In this document: positions 1 to 11,459 of the stretch, one piece after another
Position numbering within the stretch: the first letter of the stretch is position 1
Layout of the letters: each line of letters begins with the position of its first letter
DNA from: Sequoia sempervirens
Lineage: Eukaryota > Streptophyta > Pinopsida > Cupressales > Cupressaceae
Assembly (NCBI GenBank): GCA_007258455.2
Contig: VDFB02270651.1
Span: forward strand, 487,339,074 to 487,403,073
DNA: 64,000 nucleotides
Direction: 5' to 3'
Translations under genes and position numbers: made by a program
Notes under the pieces: generated by a model
Seen by the model: only the letters and a program-made list of their open reading frames with translations
The model's database searches: none
What the model was told of the DNA's origin: nothing

Positions 1-1074
1 GGGGTGCCTTCTACTCTTCATTGTATAATGAAGTATGTATACAACAACAAAGTGTACATACTCAAAGCTGACCCTGAACCAAACAGTTGTTTGAACACTG
101 AGAAAAATAAGGAAAATACTTTGACAACATTAACACCAACCATACAAGTAGAACCTGTGCAATAGAGATCTACAAAGAAAAACATATTGAGGAAGTCATG
201 AAGCTATTAGAAGATGATTCGGGTTCCTTGGATCTCACATAATTCATGGGTGAATACAATATTATAAAAAAGGACTCTAAAAAGGGAAAATAAAAAGTGG
301 TAATGTCAACACAAAATTTAGAAGACCAGGCTTCGAAAGCATCAACCTCAACCACTTTAGAGCAAGAATCAAATTATACAACAAACTTTGATGAAGCTAA
401 TCATGAAAAACCACCGAATTCAAAAGAAATGAAAAAGTTTTATGGAAAAGGTTATGAACCTATGAAACAACTTGGATATAGTGAAAAAGGATGTAGTCCT
501 AGAGAAAAAGGTATTTGTGTCCCTATAGAACCTAACATGCAAGGAAATACTAGTGGTCTTGGTTATTTTCCCTTGAAAGAAACAAGCAAGCCTTCACTTA
601 ACATCAACACTCTTACAAAAGATTCTTCTAAGCCAACTTTAACATTAGTGCATCCTGAACTGATAGACACTAGTAATCTTGATTATTATCCTTTGAAAGA
701 AATGAAAGAAACAAAGAAACCTTCACTTAACATCAATTTCATCACGCAAAACACTAATGATTTGAATTTTTATAGATTTTACACCCTCCTTTCAAGGAGA
801 GAAAAAAATCTTGCAATCTAAAGAGTCTTGTGTAAGTATGTCACCTTGGCCTAAGCAAGAGGTATCTTTGTCGCAAAATAAAGAAACATCTTCTACTATT
901 GGTCAAGAGAGTATCTTGTCGAGACTCCTCCAAGATCGTTTGATATCCCTCCCTCCAAGAGTTCATTTTGTACATATCATGGAGTTCATGGTCATTCTAC
1001 TAATGAATGTAAGGCTTTAAGTGATAAAATTTAACATCTTAAGGAGTGTGGTGCTCTTTCATATGTTGGGGCAC
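1..1074 (+). pseudogene. Gypsy element A: protease tail, G-patch and zinc-knuckle remnant
   Basis: Decayed 3' coding part of a Ty3/gypsy-type polyprotein entering from outside the window. Frame 1 from base 1 starts GVPSTLHCIMKYV, which resembles the stretch after the protease in plant gypsy polyproteins, and stops near 165. From the ATG at 303 an open frame to 821 carries a G-patch-like segment (GKGYEPMKQLGY about 60 codons in, then GLGYFP), a module known between protease and RT in some plant gypsy elements. In the same frame but beyond several stops, 966-1014 encodes CTYHGVHGHSTNEC, a CX2HX4HX4C knuckle. No RT follows: the frame decays into non-coding tail before the LTR. Family assignment is good; which parts were ever expressed is unknown. 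Confidence 0.6.
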
Positions 1075-2393
1075 CTAATTCCTCTAAGTGATACTAATTT
1101 TCACTCTAGCATGTTTCTCATCAATCATCTCGACTCACCCTTGTCTTGCACTAAGTGGGGGAAAGGGGTTAGGGTATCCTTGTCCTCGTATGGCAGTTGT
1201 CGTTGTCTCTTTTGGATAGTTGACCGCCTTCCATGTATATATAAGAGCAAGCTTGGGATGTGGACGACATGCCTTAAGTTGGCTCGCATGTGACGTACTG
1301 AGTTTTTGGGGCAACCCCTTATCCATGATGTAGTTTCTTTTGAGAACATGTGACTTGACATAACACTTTTTGAATAACCTCTCATGTCTTCTTCTACTTT
1401 AAAATAATTTCTCACATCAATGGTGTTAGCAACTATTTTAAAGTGGGGGCATACATTGACACTCATGTTTCATTATGTGATTTTCTTTCTTCTTATGCTA
1501 CATCCTTTTCTTGGTGGTTTCATTGGGTTTGATATCCTTTGAGAGCATGATATTTCTTTGACTTGTCCTCTCTTGGAGATATTAAGCATGATTTTCCCTA
1601 AGTTGAGACCTTACATGAACTAACAAAAATTCCTTTGAACATATCTTACACTATTTTGCATTTACATTTTTTGTTAAATGGCCACCTTGCATAACACACT
1701 TTGCTTTCCTATGGAGCCATCTTGTTTGTTCATGGGTGTCAAGAATATGAAGCTTTTCTTTCCTTGCGAAGCTCAAAGTTCATTGTTGTGTGGTGCCTTA
1801 TCAAAATTATCAGGAGGTATAGCTTTGGTATGATTGTATGTATGGGAGCCGAAGTTAGGCGTGACTTTCCCATAGCCACTTGCTTGCGTGTGTGAGTGCA
1901 TACTAGTTGCGTGCATATGTGTCTCACCTCTCTGGGGGCTCACCTAGTGGATGGCTTGAGGTTCCACAAGACTTTGTGAGCATGCATTTGGTTTGCATAG
2001 TGGATAATGTGTTCCACTTGTAAGCCACCCTTTGGATACTCACCCAACGGACACCCTAAAGTTCTATTTCCTCAAAGTGAGCATACTTTTTTGGAAAAAC
2101 ATCTTAAATCTAATCCACAATGTGTAGGACAAATGGTCAAAGCTTGATCCACCTTTACCTTTTTTTCTTTCACCTTTATGTCTTTAAAATTGCATGTTTG
2201 TGTGTCTTGTTTTGTTGCATCTCATACACCTTATGTGTGTCCTTTTGTGCTTATGTTGGTTTGATGTAGTATCTTGGATCCTGGGGACTCGGTTACCTCC
2301 TTTATCTTTTTCATCCTAGACTATCCACATCAATACGCGTGGACCCCTCTTGAATGTCTACTTTACTATGAGTTTGAAGCAAGTTCCTCCTCT
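1075..2393 (+). other. Non-coding 3' tail of gypsy element A
   Basis: No convincing coding frame. Several segments match the tails of elements B (13.9-15.0 kb) and E (22.4-23.5 kb, reversed): the block around 1326 (CATGATGTAG...ATGTGACTTG), the block around 1440 (AAAGTGGGGGCATACATTGAC) and the block around 1917 (ATGTGTCTCACCTCT). Short reading frames here are chance openings. Confidence 0.6.
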
Positions 2394-2412
2394 CACTAAA
2401 GTGGGGGCTAAA
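2394..2412 (+). other. Polypurine tract of element A
   Basis: CACTAAAGTGGGGGCTAAA directly precedes the LTR start. The same tract occurs at 15001-15019 and, reversed with one change, at 22415-22433. In LTR retrotransposons this site primes plus-strand DNA synthesis. Confidence 0.8.
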
Positions 2413-3636
2413 TGTAGTGTAAGAAAAGGTATCCATTTTTCACACTTAATTTGGGAATGATTAACATTAAAATGAACCTAATGTTTCCTTTATCTAGTGT
2501 TGTAATGTGTTTTACACATTTACATTAGGTTTAGGGCCCTTTTAAGGTGTTGTAAAGTGTATTCATTTACACCTTCACATTAAGTTTTGGGCCCTCTTTC
2601 ATTTATGACCTTCATATCATCATTAATAGGACCCTAAGACTCTTTATTACATATCTCGAGGCTTATTTCAATTGAGATCCCATCATAATCAACAAATACA
2701 CTGAATATCTTAACCCTCGACATTTCCTCTGCCCAAAAAGGCCTAGTGGGACACATACGCCACCTTGGGAATATGAGTCCCATCTAGATGGGACCTATAT
2801 GCCACCTTGGGTGTATGAGTCCCATTTGGCCCCCTTTTTTAGGGTTTTGAGCAGGAAATCATAGTTTTGAATTCAAATTTCATGAATGCCAACATTTGGG
2901 ATCTAATAAATGGTAAGTTAGATGAAGTGCCTATATAAACAAGGTTTTAAATCATTATTTCACCCAAGCATTCATGATATCATCCTAAGCAACTATATGC
3001 AAGCATACTAAGAGTTCACAAGATCATCATAGAATTATTCAAGAGAATTTATAAGGCATTCAAAGGAATATTTCTTCATCATTTTTTGTGACAATTCAAG
3101 ATCTATCATCATGTCAAAGGCATAGTGCATCAAGCATTTTGTTGAGCTAGAGTGTTGTGATGTAGTATTCAAGATCCAAGTTAAGCATTGTTCCATATCC
3201 AATTCAAGATCAAGATCTACATTCTACATGGCCACTTCATGTTAGATTGTTGACCTACATTTCAAGAAAGCATTCAAGGTATCATTGTTCATGTTTCATA
3301 TTTCATGTTTCAGGTTTCATGTTCATATTTAATTGTTTCATCATAGGGTTTAATTACCTAAATGGGTTTTGACCAAGGAAAACCCCTATTTCCTAACAAT
3401 TAACAAGTTTTTCTCTCTCTAAATGTGTGATTATAGATCTAAGTGTTTTGGAGCTTGAAGGATCTTTGAAGACTAAGTTGCAAGATTCAAGGAAGTTGTC
3501 AAAGTTTTCTCCTTACTTGCAAGATCATGGAAAGTCACCTATAGGTTGCACATCAGAGTTTCTAACTCAGAGATTTGACAGGGAGGAAGCTATAGGAGAT
3601 CATCAGAGAATACTAGAGTTTTAGTCAAACCCTATA
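2413..3636 (+). repeat. 3' LTR of element A, proximal part (interrupted)
   Basis: Starts TGTAGTGTAAG right after the polypurine tract. It contains two dyads (2748-2781 and 2790-2823), a TATATAAA box at 2933-2940 and the GGGTTTT/AAAACCC dyad at 3364-3386. It breaks at 3636 where element B begins; the matching continuation is at 16808. Together the two parts give about 1.67 kb, close to the 1.8 kb of the B and E LTRs. Confidence 0.85.
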
Positions 3637-5440
3637 TGTTGTGTCAAAAAATGTCATCCATGACATTTTCACACTTGTTTGGGCCCTCCTTATAAAATTG
3701 AGCTTAATGATGCTTTGACTTAGAGTTGTAATGTGCTTAACACACTCACATTAGATCTTGGGACCTTGTAAACTAAATAAACCTAATCATACCTTATTTA
3801 GGGTGTTGTAAAGTATTGTAACACACTTTCACACTTTTCTATGGTTTTATTAAATAATTGGGCTTCTTTATGCTTTAATTGGCCTTATTTTGCATCCACA
3901 AGCCTCATTTAATGCATCTTTTTTAGGATAATCCTGCCATAAATCAACATCCAATCATATGTTTTTAGGTTGTGTGGCCTAGATTTAGTGATCTAGAACT
4001 CATACACCACTTTGGGCATATGAGTCCCACCTAGGGTTTTGGGCCTTGATATGGATTTCACACATTTCTATGCATTTTTGAAAATGTGTCCCATAATTAT
4101 GCCTAATGGGACTCATACACCACTTCTGGCGTATGAGTCCTGTGTGGCCCAAAATTAAATTTAATTCAAATTCTTGACAGGATTATATCCTCCTAGATTT
4201 GATATTGGCTTGTAGTGTTGTATTTTCAAGAAATTTGGCATAAAAAAGTATAAATACAAGTTTCTTTCACTCATTTTACACCTAGCAAGTTGAATGAGCG
4301 TTCTTATAGCAAAGTTGAATTCATAAGAGCATTCAAGAGCATTCAAGGGGTGATTCTCAAGTGTTTTAGAGCATTATTCAAGTATCGAGCATCATGTCAA
4401 AGTCTTCATGCATCATGTTTTTTTTTGAGCTAATAATTGTGATGTAGGGTTTCATGATTCAAGCTAGCATTCAATTCAAGAACTATCATATTCAAGCAAG
4501 AGTCAAGATCTATATTCATTAGAGCCACTTCATACATGTTTGTAACACTTTATTTCTAGGGTTTGGTGAGTTGTAACATTACATTTTGTTCATTCATCAT
4601 TCCTTTGAACATCTTATTTCCTTTCATTTCAAGGTTTGATTACCAAAACGGGGTTTGACCGAGGCAAACCCCTTTCCACTAACAAAACAACAGTTTTCCC
4701 TCTCTTTAGTGTCTGATTTGTATGCCTAGGTTGAAGACATATTGAAGAGCAAGTTTGGAGAAATTTGTCAAGTGTTCAAAGTTGTCAAAGTTGTCACCTT
4801 GTATTGAAGATCATTGGAGAACATCTACAGGCAGCAAATCAGAGTTTCAAATCCAGAAATCAGTTAGAAAGGACAGAGAAGACATTGAGGAGAAGATTCA
4901 AAACTTGAATTTCCAGAAAATACTAATTGGACTAATATACCACTTTTGGCGTATGAGTCCCAGATTAGTCAAATTTGTAGATTTTAGGAGTTTCAGTCAT
5001 ATCTCTTCCAGATTTCAACTTCTTCCCAGAAACCCTAATATGGGACTAAATCACCCATAATTGTGTATGAGTCCCAATAGGATTTAATTTCAATTTTTTT
5101 TAGCATTTCAAGCCTTCATCCAGTCTTCTTCAATTTTCCAAGTGCACACCTTTCATCTCTCAACTTTTTGTTTTGATTTGCATGCTTTTCTAGGTTATTT
5201 AGTGAAGTATTGCATCATATTAGGTTTAAGCATTAGTTCATGCATTTCATTAGTCTTTCCAAGCCATAGCTTGGTGTTGAACCCCTCATTAGCTTATAAT
5301 CAAATCCTAGGATAGCCCTATTTCAAGATCTCTTTTTCCTTTGCATACTTTAGATTGAGATCTCTAGGGTTTTCCTTGAATGAGTGTGAAGATTGTTATT
5401 CTATCTACCAAGCATAGAAGCAAAAAAATTAAACCTTTCA
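3637..5440 (+). repeat. 5' LTR of gypsy-type element B
   Basis: 1804 bp, starting TGTTGTGTCA and ending CCTTTCA, just before a PBS-like site. It pairs with the 3' LTR at 15020-16807: both share the opening (CATGACATTTTCACA), the dyads and the ending AACCTTTCA, and diverge straight after. TATA-like sequence lies at about 4249. Dyads are at 3996-4028, 4108-4140, 4929-4960 and 5042-5075; the GGGGTTTG/CAAACCCC dyad is at 4650-4672. The left flank (CCTATA) and right flank (GCCTAATA) are similar but not an exact 5-bp duplication. Confidence 0.9.
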
Positions 5441-5456
5441 TTTTGGTGAACTTGCA
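5441..5456 (+). other. Primer-binding-site-like sequence of element B
   Basis: TTTTGGTGAACTTGC follows the LTR end directly. Element E has TTTTGGTGAACCTG in the same place (41481-41496, minus strand). The TGG start is what a tRNA 3' CCA end would pair with. I cannot assign the tRNA by eye. Confidence 0.6.
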
Positions 5457-5964
5457 TCTAGAACATCATAATTCTGATTTCAAGTGCATCATCATCCTAG
5501 ATCTTGATTGCATTAAATTTTCATTAGGGTTTGCAATAGTTAATTGGCATTCTAGGGTTTCTAAATCTTGCATTAGTGAAAGTACATATAGGTTGCATTT
5601 TTTCATCAAGTGCATCATTGAAAATCATCTAAAATATACATTTTCACTTAGGTTACAAATCATTCAAACTAAAAAGCATAAAAATCACTTAAATTTTTTT
5701 GAAAATTTTGAAAAAAAACTCTCACTAGGACTCATATGCCCCTCTAGGTGATTTAGTCCCAGTAAATATCTTAAACTATATTTTCTAGAATTTAAAACTT
5801 TGTTTCTATGCTCCTGTTTCATTTTACAGATTTTTTGTTATATTCACTTCATTGTACTTAGCTTAAATTGCATCTACATCTATCTTGCATTTAGTATCCC
5901 TTGCATGAGCATTTCTACTTAGTGTCCTATTGCTAATACTATAGTGAGGTGAAGTTCAAGACTC
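5457..5964 (+). other. Leader between PBS and gag in element B
   Basis: About 500 bp with no supported coding function, in the position expected for the untranslated leader and packaging region. It resembles the E leader (41010-41480, reversed). Confidence 0.5.
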
Positions 5965-7316
5965 ATGTCATCCCGTGATAGTACAATCATCATGGATCTT
6001 GGGTTATCTAGCTCTTTCACTTCTGGTGTTGACACTATTTCACTAGGTATGGATCATACGCTTAACAATTCCTTACCTTCAAGTAGTGTGACACATGTCG
6101 AAACAATGGTTGTTATTATTTCGCAAGAAAACATAATCCAAATTCATGAAGACTTAGCAAACCTAAAAAATCAAATAAGTACTGAGAACATTTCAACTAC
6201 TGCCATCCCTACCATAGACAACATTCATCACATGCTTGAAAGTGAAGACAAAATTGACCTTGTGCGTAACATAGTTCAAATCTTTGGAAAACACTTTACC
6301 TCAAACCCTAGTTGTCCTTTACCTATGAACAATGGCTCAAGCCAAGGAGGAATTCAAATTCCTCCTCTTACTATAATAATTTCCTCTATTCCTTCCTATA
6401 CCAACCCTCAAGTTACAACAACAATGCAACCAACTATTAATGTGATCCCTTAGGTATTTCCACTAGCATCCCTAGTACCTTTGTGGCATCACATGTCATA
6501 TCTCCTACCACTTTACCACCCATAAGCATTCAATTAACTTGTCCTTCAAACACATACACACCTCCACCATATTCACCTCAATCTCAAAATACAAGCAATG
6601 ACCCTCTCATAAACCAACTTTTCCAAACCATTTCATCCCTTCAAAAAAAAAATTCCACTATCAACCAAAGTCAAAATGGCCCACCCACATATTATGTCAA
6701 AGTAGTTCCTTGTCCTTGGATATATTACGAACACCAATGCCAAAAGGTGTAGAGGTTCCTAGATTCAAGAAATATGGGGGGAAAGGAGATCCTTCTAACC
6801 ATGTTTCCACTTACATGGCTTTATATAGTGACTTTTTTCTTGATCACAAACTATTGGCTAAACTTTTCCCTAGATCCTTGAAGGATACTACCGTAGAATG
6901 GTTTTCGTCATTACCAAACAACTCAATTTGTTCATTCAATGAACTTTTTGATGCATTTATAAACCTTGTTCAAGTGCAAATCACTCCTAAGATGACCTTC
7001 GTCGATTTGATGAGATGTAAGGAAAAAGAAAAAAAGATTATTGACTTTATTTCACGCTATCAATCGCTTTATTCCCAAATCGATGTAAAGGTTCTCGATC
7101 CTCACCTTCAAAATATTTTCTTAGAGAACTTGAAAAGATACAAGATAAGCTTAGCATGATAAAATTTCCCTCTGTCATGCACTTATGTACTTCCCTTTGT
7201 GATTATCAAAACTCGGTTAATAGTCGTGATGCAAAATCCACCTCTAGCTGAACTGAGAAGTCTGAGCCCACAAACCAAAACAATTACCAACCTGTTAGGA
7301 AGAATAATAAAGGTTT
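5965..7316 (+). pseudogene. gag remnant of element B, N-terminal and core part
   Basis: Capsid-precursor-like coding region. The first frame (5965-6453) opens MSSRDSTIIMDLGLSSS. After frameshifts, the core at about 6750-7159 shows the retrotransposon gag signature: LAKLFPRSLKDTTVEWFSS, then SFNELFDAF, matching the known pattern of a conserved WF followed by an SF.EL..AF helix. Element E encodes the same protein at 39084-41010 on the other strand. At least two frameshifts (near 6453 and 6740) and a stop at 7159 make this copy non-functional. The sequence is cut at 7321 by the solo LTR and resumes at 8094. No RT, RNase H or integrase motif is recognisable anywhere in B. Confidence 0.8.
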
Positions 7317-7321
7317 CCTCC

Positions 7322-8093
7322 TATGTGCAAGTGTTTTTAATCTACTAAAAATGTAAGAAAACCAAGCGAAATACTAAAAACAAGCAAAACACTCAAGATT
7401 GGGCAATAAGGATCTCAAACTAGATGTGCCTGTGATGTGTGGTGGGTTGTGTTCTCACTCAAAATTTCGACAGCATAACAATGCTCCAATTAAAAATGGG
7501 TGAGAGATGAAAATGGCTAAGTGTTGGGATAAATATATTTTTGGATTTTTGGATGAATGGCTAGGATTGCATGATGGAGATCAATGGTGGAGATGAGAGG
7601 TGATCTCTCAACTCATGAGATTGTGCCAAGAGGCACAATGAGATGAGTTGAGAGGGATAATAGTAACATGATGGGACAATACCCATGTGATTGATGTGAT
7701 GGGGGAGGGTTGACCCACTTAATCAAGGATTAAGTGTGTGCACATGTTAAATGGGTAGGTTAGGTGGGGATTAGGATTAGGATAAGGATGAAGTGTAGAT
7801 TATGGAGGATGTTATGGGAGGAGAGAGAAAGGGGAGAGGGAATTAAATATTTAGATTTAATCCTAATAAATTTTGAAAACTAAATTAAATAAATTGGAAT
7901 ATTTATTTAATTTAGAGTAGAATGATAAAGGGGGATAAAGTATTTAATTAATTAAATACCTTAGGGATTTAGAGGACTTTAGGGGTATTAATTAAATAAT
8001 AGTAATATTATTTAATTAATGTAGATAAGAGGATATTTAGATGAAAAATGATAAATTTTACCAAATGTAAGTGGCCAAATTTAGGTGTCTACA
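7322..8093 (-). repeat. Solo LTR of TGTAGACACC type inserted in gag of B
   Basis: 772-bp block flanked by perfect CCTCC direct repeats (7317-7321 and 8094-8098). It interrupts gag text that reads on across it. On the minus strand it starts TGTAGACACCTAAATTTGG and ends CTTGCACATA. A related LTR in plus orientation starts at 47622. No internal retroelement coding is present, so it is a solo LTR left after LTR-LTR recombination. Confidence 0.85.
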
Positions 8094-8610
8094 CCTCCAA
8101 CTAAATCCCCCTCAACAAACAACTCAACATTTCAATACCCAAGTAGTTGTCGTAAAAGCAACGATATCGTTTAACTATGGGGATTCGAAAAGAAAATTCA
8201 CTCCCTTGCCTAATACCATTCATAAAACATTCTCACAACTTTTAGAACAAAAAATGATCACCTTTCCTCTCGTTAAAACACCCTATCCTAACAAGCCTCT
8301 ACCTCCAAACTTTAGATCAAATGCTTATTGCTATTATCACTGACAAAATGGACACGATATGAAACATTATAAGTGTCTTAAACATCTTGTGAAAGACCTC
8401 ATTGATTTTGGTCGACTTTCCTTTGGAGGTGTTAATGATCAAGGAAATAAGTTTGTTTCCCCCCCAACCAAAATTTGCAAATATTTACCAACCCCATGCC
8501 GAAACATAATATTTCATTTGTTAAAGCTAGCAAAACTACAAAGACTGATGTGATGAATGTTGACACGGATGATGAGAACATAGATACAATTCAACAAAGT
8601 CCTATGGATA
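8094..8610 (+). pseudogene. gag remnant of element B, C-terminal zinc-knuckle part
   Basis: Continuation of gag after the solo LTR. It matches the E copy (39100-39600, minus): FTPLPNTIHKTFSQL, then MITFPLVKTPYPNKPLPP, then the knuckle region. In E the knuckle is CHYHQKNGHDMEHC (CX2HX4HX4C). Here a TGA stop follows the first His (8341-8343) and the last Cys is replaced by Tyr, so the nucleic-acid-binding motif is broken. The match ends at CCTATGGATA, where the next LTR is inserted. Confidence 0.75.
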
Positions 8611-10247
8611 TGTAGTAACAGAAAAAGTATCCTTTTTCCTTACTTGATTTGGGAATAATTGTCATTGAATTAACCTAATTTTTCCTAAGTTTAAAGTTGT
8701 AATGTGTTGAAACACATTCACATTGATCTTGGGCCCCCTTTTAATAAAATAAACTTAATGTGTACCTTATTTAATTATTGTAACACACTTTCACACTTAT
8801 CTAGGGTCCTATTAATTAATTGTGGTTAATTAGAGTTAATTGTTTGCTTTAATTCAAATTTAAGCCTTATTTGTGACACCTCTCGAAGATCTATCCCAAC
8901 ACCCATAATTCAAATTACATAACATTTAATTGGGAAAAATCAAGGTCCTAGAAATTTGTGCTAGGACCCATTCACCCTAGGTGGTGAATGGGTCCTCCAT
9001 CTATAGGACCCCCCTTTATCAACATATTTCAAATGGGTTTTTAGTGTTCTTTCATTCCCCAAAGGAAAGGTCTTGGAAAACAGTGCCAAGACCCATTTTC
9101 CCTAGGTGGTGAATGGGTCCTCCCTTAATGAGGACCCCCTTTTTGAATTTCATTCTAGTGGGAATTTAATAAAAAAAAAATTCTAGATCTGGCATTTGCT
9201 TGATTTTTTTGAATTTCAGGGTTAATCTCTTCATTTAGTATAAATAAGGGGTTAATTCACATTGTTTCTCCTAGCAAGTTCAAGTTATCATAAGAGTACA
9301 TTCACAAGAGCATTATAGAGAATTTTCAAAGGCATTTCAAAGTAGATTATCAAGAGTTTATTGTAGTAATTCAAGGTCATTTCATCATGTCAAAGGCATA
9401 GTGCATCAAGCATGTTGTTGAGCTAAGATTGTTGATGTAGCATTGGAGATCTATTTGCAAGCATTGTTTCACATCCTATTTGAGATCAAGATCTAAATTC
9501 TTCATGGCTACTTCATGTTAGTTTGCAAATTTTCATTACAAGACATCATTCAAGGTATCAACATTTCATTATTTCATGTTTCATGCTTCAATTTCATTAT
9601 TTCATTATTTGGTTTAATTACCTAAAAGGGGTTTGCCTTTGACCAAGGAAAACCCCTATTCACTAACAATCAACAAGTTTTTCTCCTCTTGAGTGTGTGT
9701 TTATTGATTTACAAGTTGAAGATCAAGTGGAGAAGAAGTTTAGAGAAAAATTACAAAAGTTGTCAAGTTGCAAAGTTGACCTTCATAGTGCAAGAAGACA
9801 AAATTGAAGCTACAAAATCTATTTCAGACTTTTGGGAGCTAAAAACCTAGGAAATGAGAGTGCAGAAATTGAAGTACAAAACCCAAAAGTCAATTTTCCA
9901 AAACCCTAAAAGGACCTATTCACCACTAAATGTGAATGATTCCTCAATAGGGATTGAAGCAGTGAAAACCTAGGATCTAGGAGTGTTGGCTGAGAGGAAT
10001 AAAACCTAGAAGTTGGTTTCTGGAACCCTAATAGGGACCCATTCACCACTAAAGGCGAATGAGTCCTCTATGGCCTAAAAATAACAAGTTTTCTACAAGG
10101 TACACATCATTTCAAGCTCTCAAAACTCCCATTTTCATTGCTATAATAGTTAAGGTTAGTTTATGATTGTTATTTGCATATTTTGGCCCTCATAATTGTA
10201 TGTTTCATGCCCTAGAAAAGTTAGTGGTTCATCATCTTGTTGATTCA
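8611..10247 (+). repeat. LTR insertion C within element B
   Basis: Starts TGTAGTAACAGAAAAAG, related to the A LTR start. It has the group features in order: dyads at 8963-8996 and 9089-9120, GGGG..GACCAAGG..CCCC dyad at 9628-9656 (with a small extra insert), further dyads at 9911-9943 and 10034-10067. B coding text resumes around 10268. The right end is uncertain: GATTCA at 10247 is followed by a PBS-like CGGTGACCCC (10251-10260), so a little internal sequence of the donor may remain. It is most simply a solo LTR; a 5' LTR of a deleted element is the alternative. Confidence 0.7.
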
Positions 10248-10267
10248 TTTCGGTGACCCCTATTTTT

Positions 10268-11459
10268 CTATGAAACAAGATAGTGATCAACAAGAACAAA
10301 ATCCAATTGATGGTTTGGTTGCATTGGTCAAAATTCAACATCATAAGGGCCAAACTAAAAAGCATCTTGACATTGCTTTCTCCTCTAAAGATATACTTAA
10401 ACATGCACCTGATGGTCCTCTTTACATAGCCTCTTGAATCTATGATAAGCCCACTAATGGGATATTAATAAATTTCATTTGTGGAGAGAATGTGATCACC
10501 GAGGAATTCTTACTTCTACATGAGCTTTATCAAGAAACATATGACAAATCGAAAGCATGGATAAAGATGCATAACAGTTTTTCCTGCCCTACGATGGATC
10601 AACCACCTTACCTTTAAAAGTAGGACCAAAAATAAGTTAAATCTCTCATTCTCCATCATATCGACGTTAGATCAATTCTATGTGAATCTTGGTCACTCAT
10701 GGCTACACTCCATGGGAGTAGTTCTGTTGGTTGTGCATAAATTCTTAAAGTTTCCATTTGACAATGAAATTTTCACTATGCACCATAGTTGTTTTAGTTC
10801 CCTTTGTCTTCCCATGGAAAATTTTCCTTAACTTCTTTTGGACTGAGCCTATGGAACCTATTAAACCTCAAGAAGACTTCTTTTTCAAATCCTACCAAAA
10901 CTTCAAGGAAAAATACATAGCGAAATTATCCCTCTGAAACATGCCTCAATCCATGATCAGTCCTACCATCCTTGATGAAACCATGATTGAGCCTAAAGAC
11001 ATTCCAAACAACCAATACCAACCTAAGATAGAACCTTTTCCTATTTCCTACAAAATACCAAGAGATAATGAAAAAAATCCCATCACGCCTCCTAGAATAA
11101 AACAAGTTTACAAAGTTAAAGAGAAAGTGGTTGAACAACTTTCCATGTCTTCTTACATTCCTTCCCTTAGGGAAGAGAAGAAACCTATGGTTGATCATCC
11201 AACTCCTACACAAACACAACTTGAAAATTGAACTAAAATAAATAGAGGTCCTATAGAACGAAGACGTAGATGTCATTCCCTTGCTCAAAAGTTAAATGAG
11301 GAAATAAATAAAGAAAATCAAGATCCAAACTTGACTAAAGCAATGCATGATGAATTCCCCTCACCACAACAAAAAGATCCTATATTGCAACAACAACAAG
11401 AGTTGAACCCTTCTTTGGAAATTAGAATTCGACATCCTGTTGTGATTAACTTGGATGAC
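10268..11459 (+). pseudogene. Post-gag / protease-region remnant of element B
   Basis: Decayed coding sequence collinear with the E copy at 24185-25560 (minus). Recognisable stretches include KHLDIAFSSKDILKHAPDGP (about 10355-10410) and, from about 10845, TEPMEPIKPQEDFFF. The frame 10941-11231 is proline- and charge-rich, and an RRRR-containing stretch at about 11260 leads into NLTKAMHDE (about 11330). The position after gag fits the protease region of a gypsy polyprotein, but I cannot point to an intact DTG/DSG active site. Stops and frameshifts are frequent. The text is interrupted at 11459 by a reversed LTR and resumes at 13077. Confidence 0.6.
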
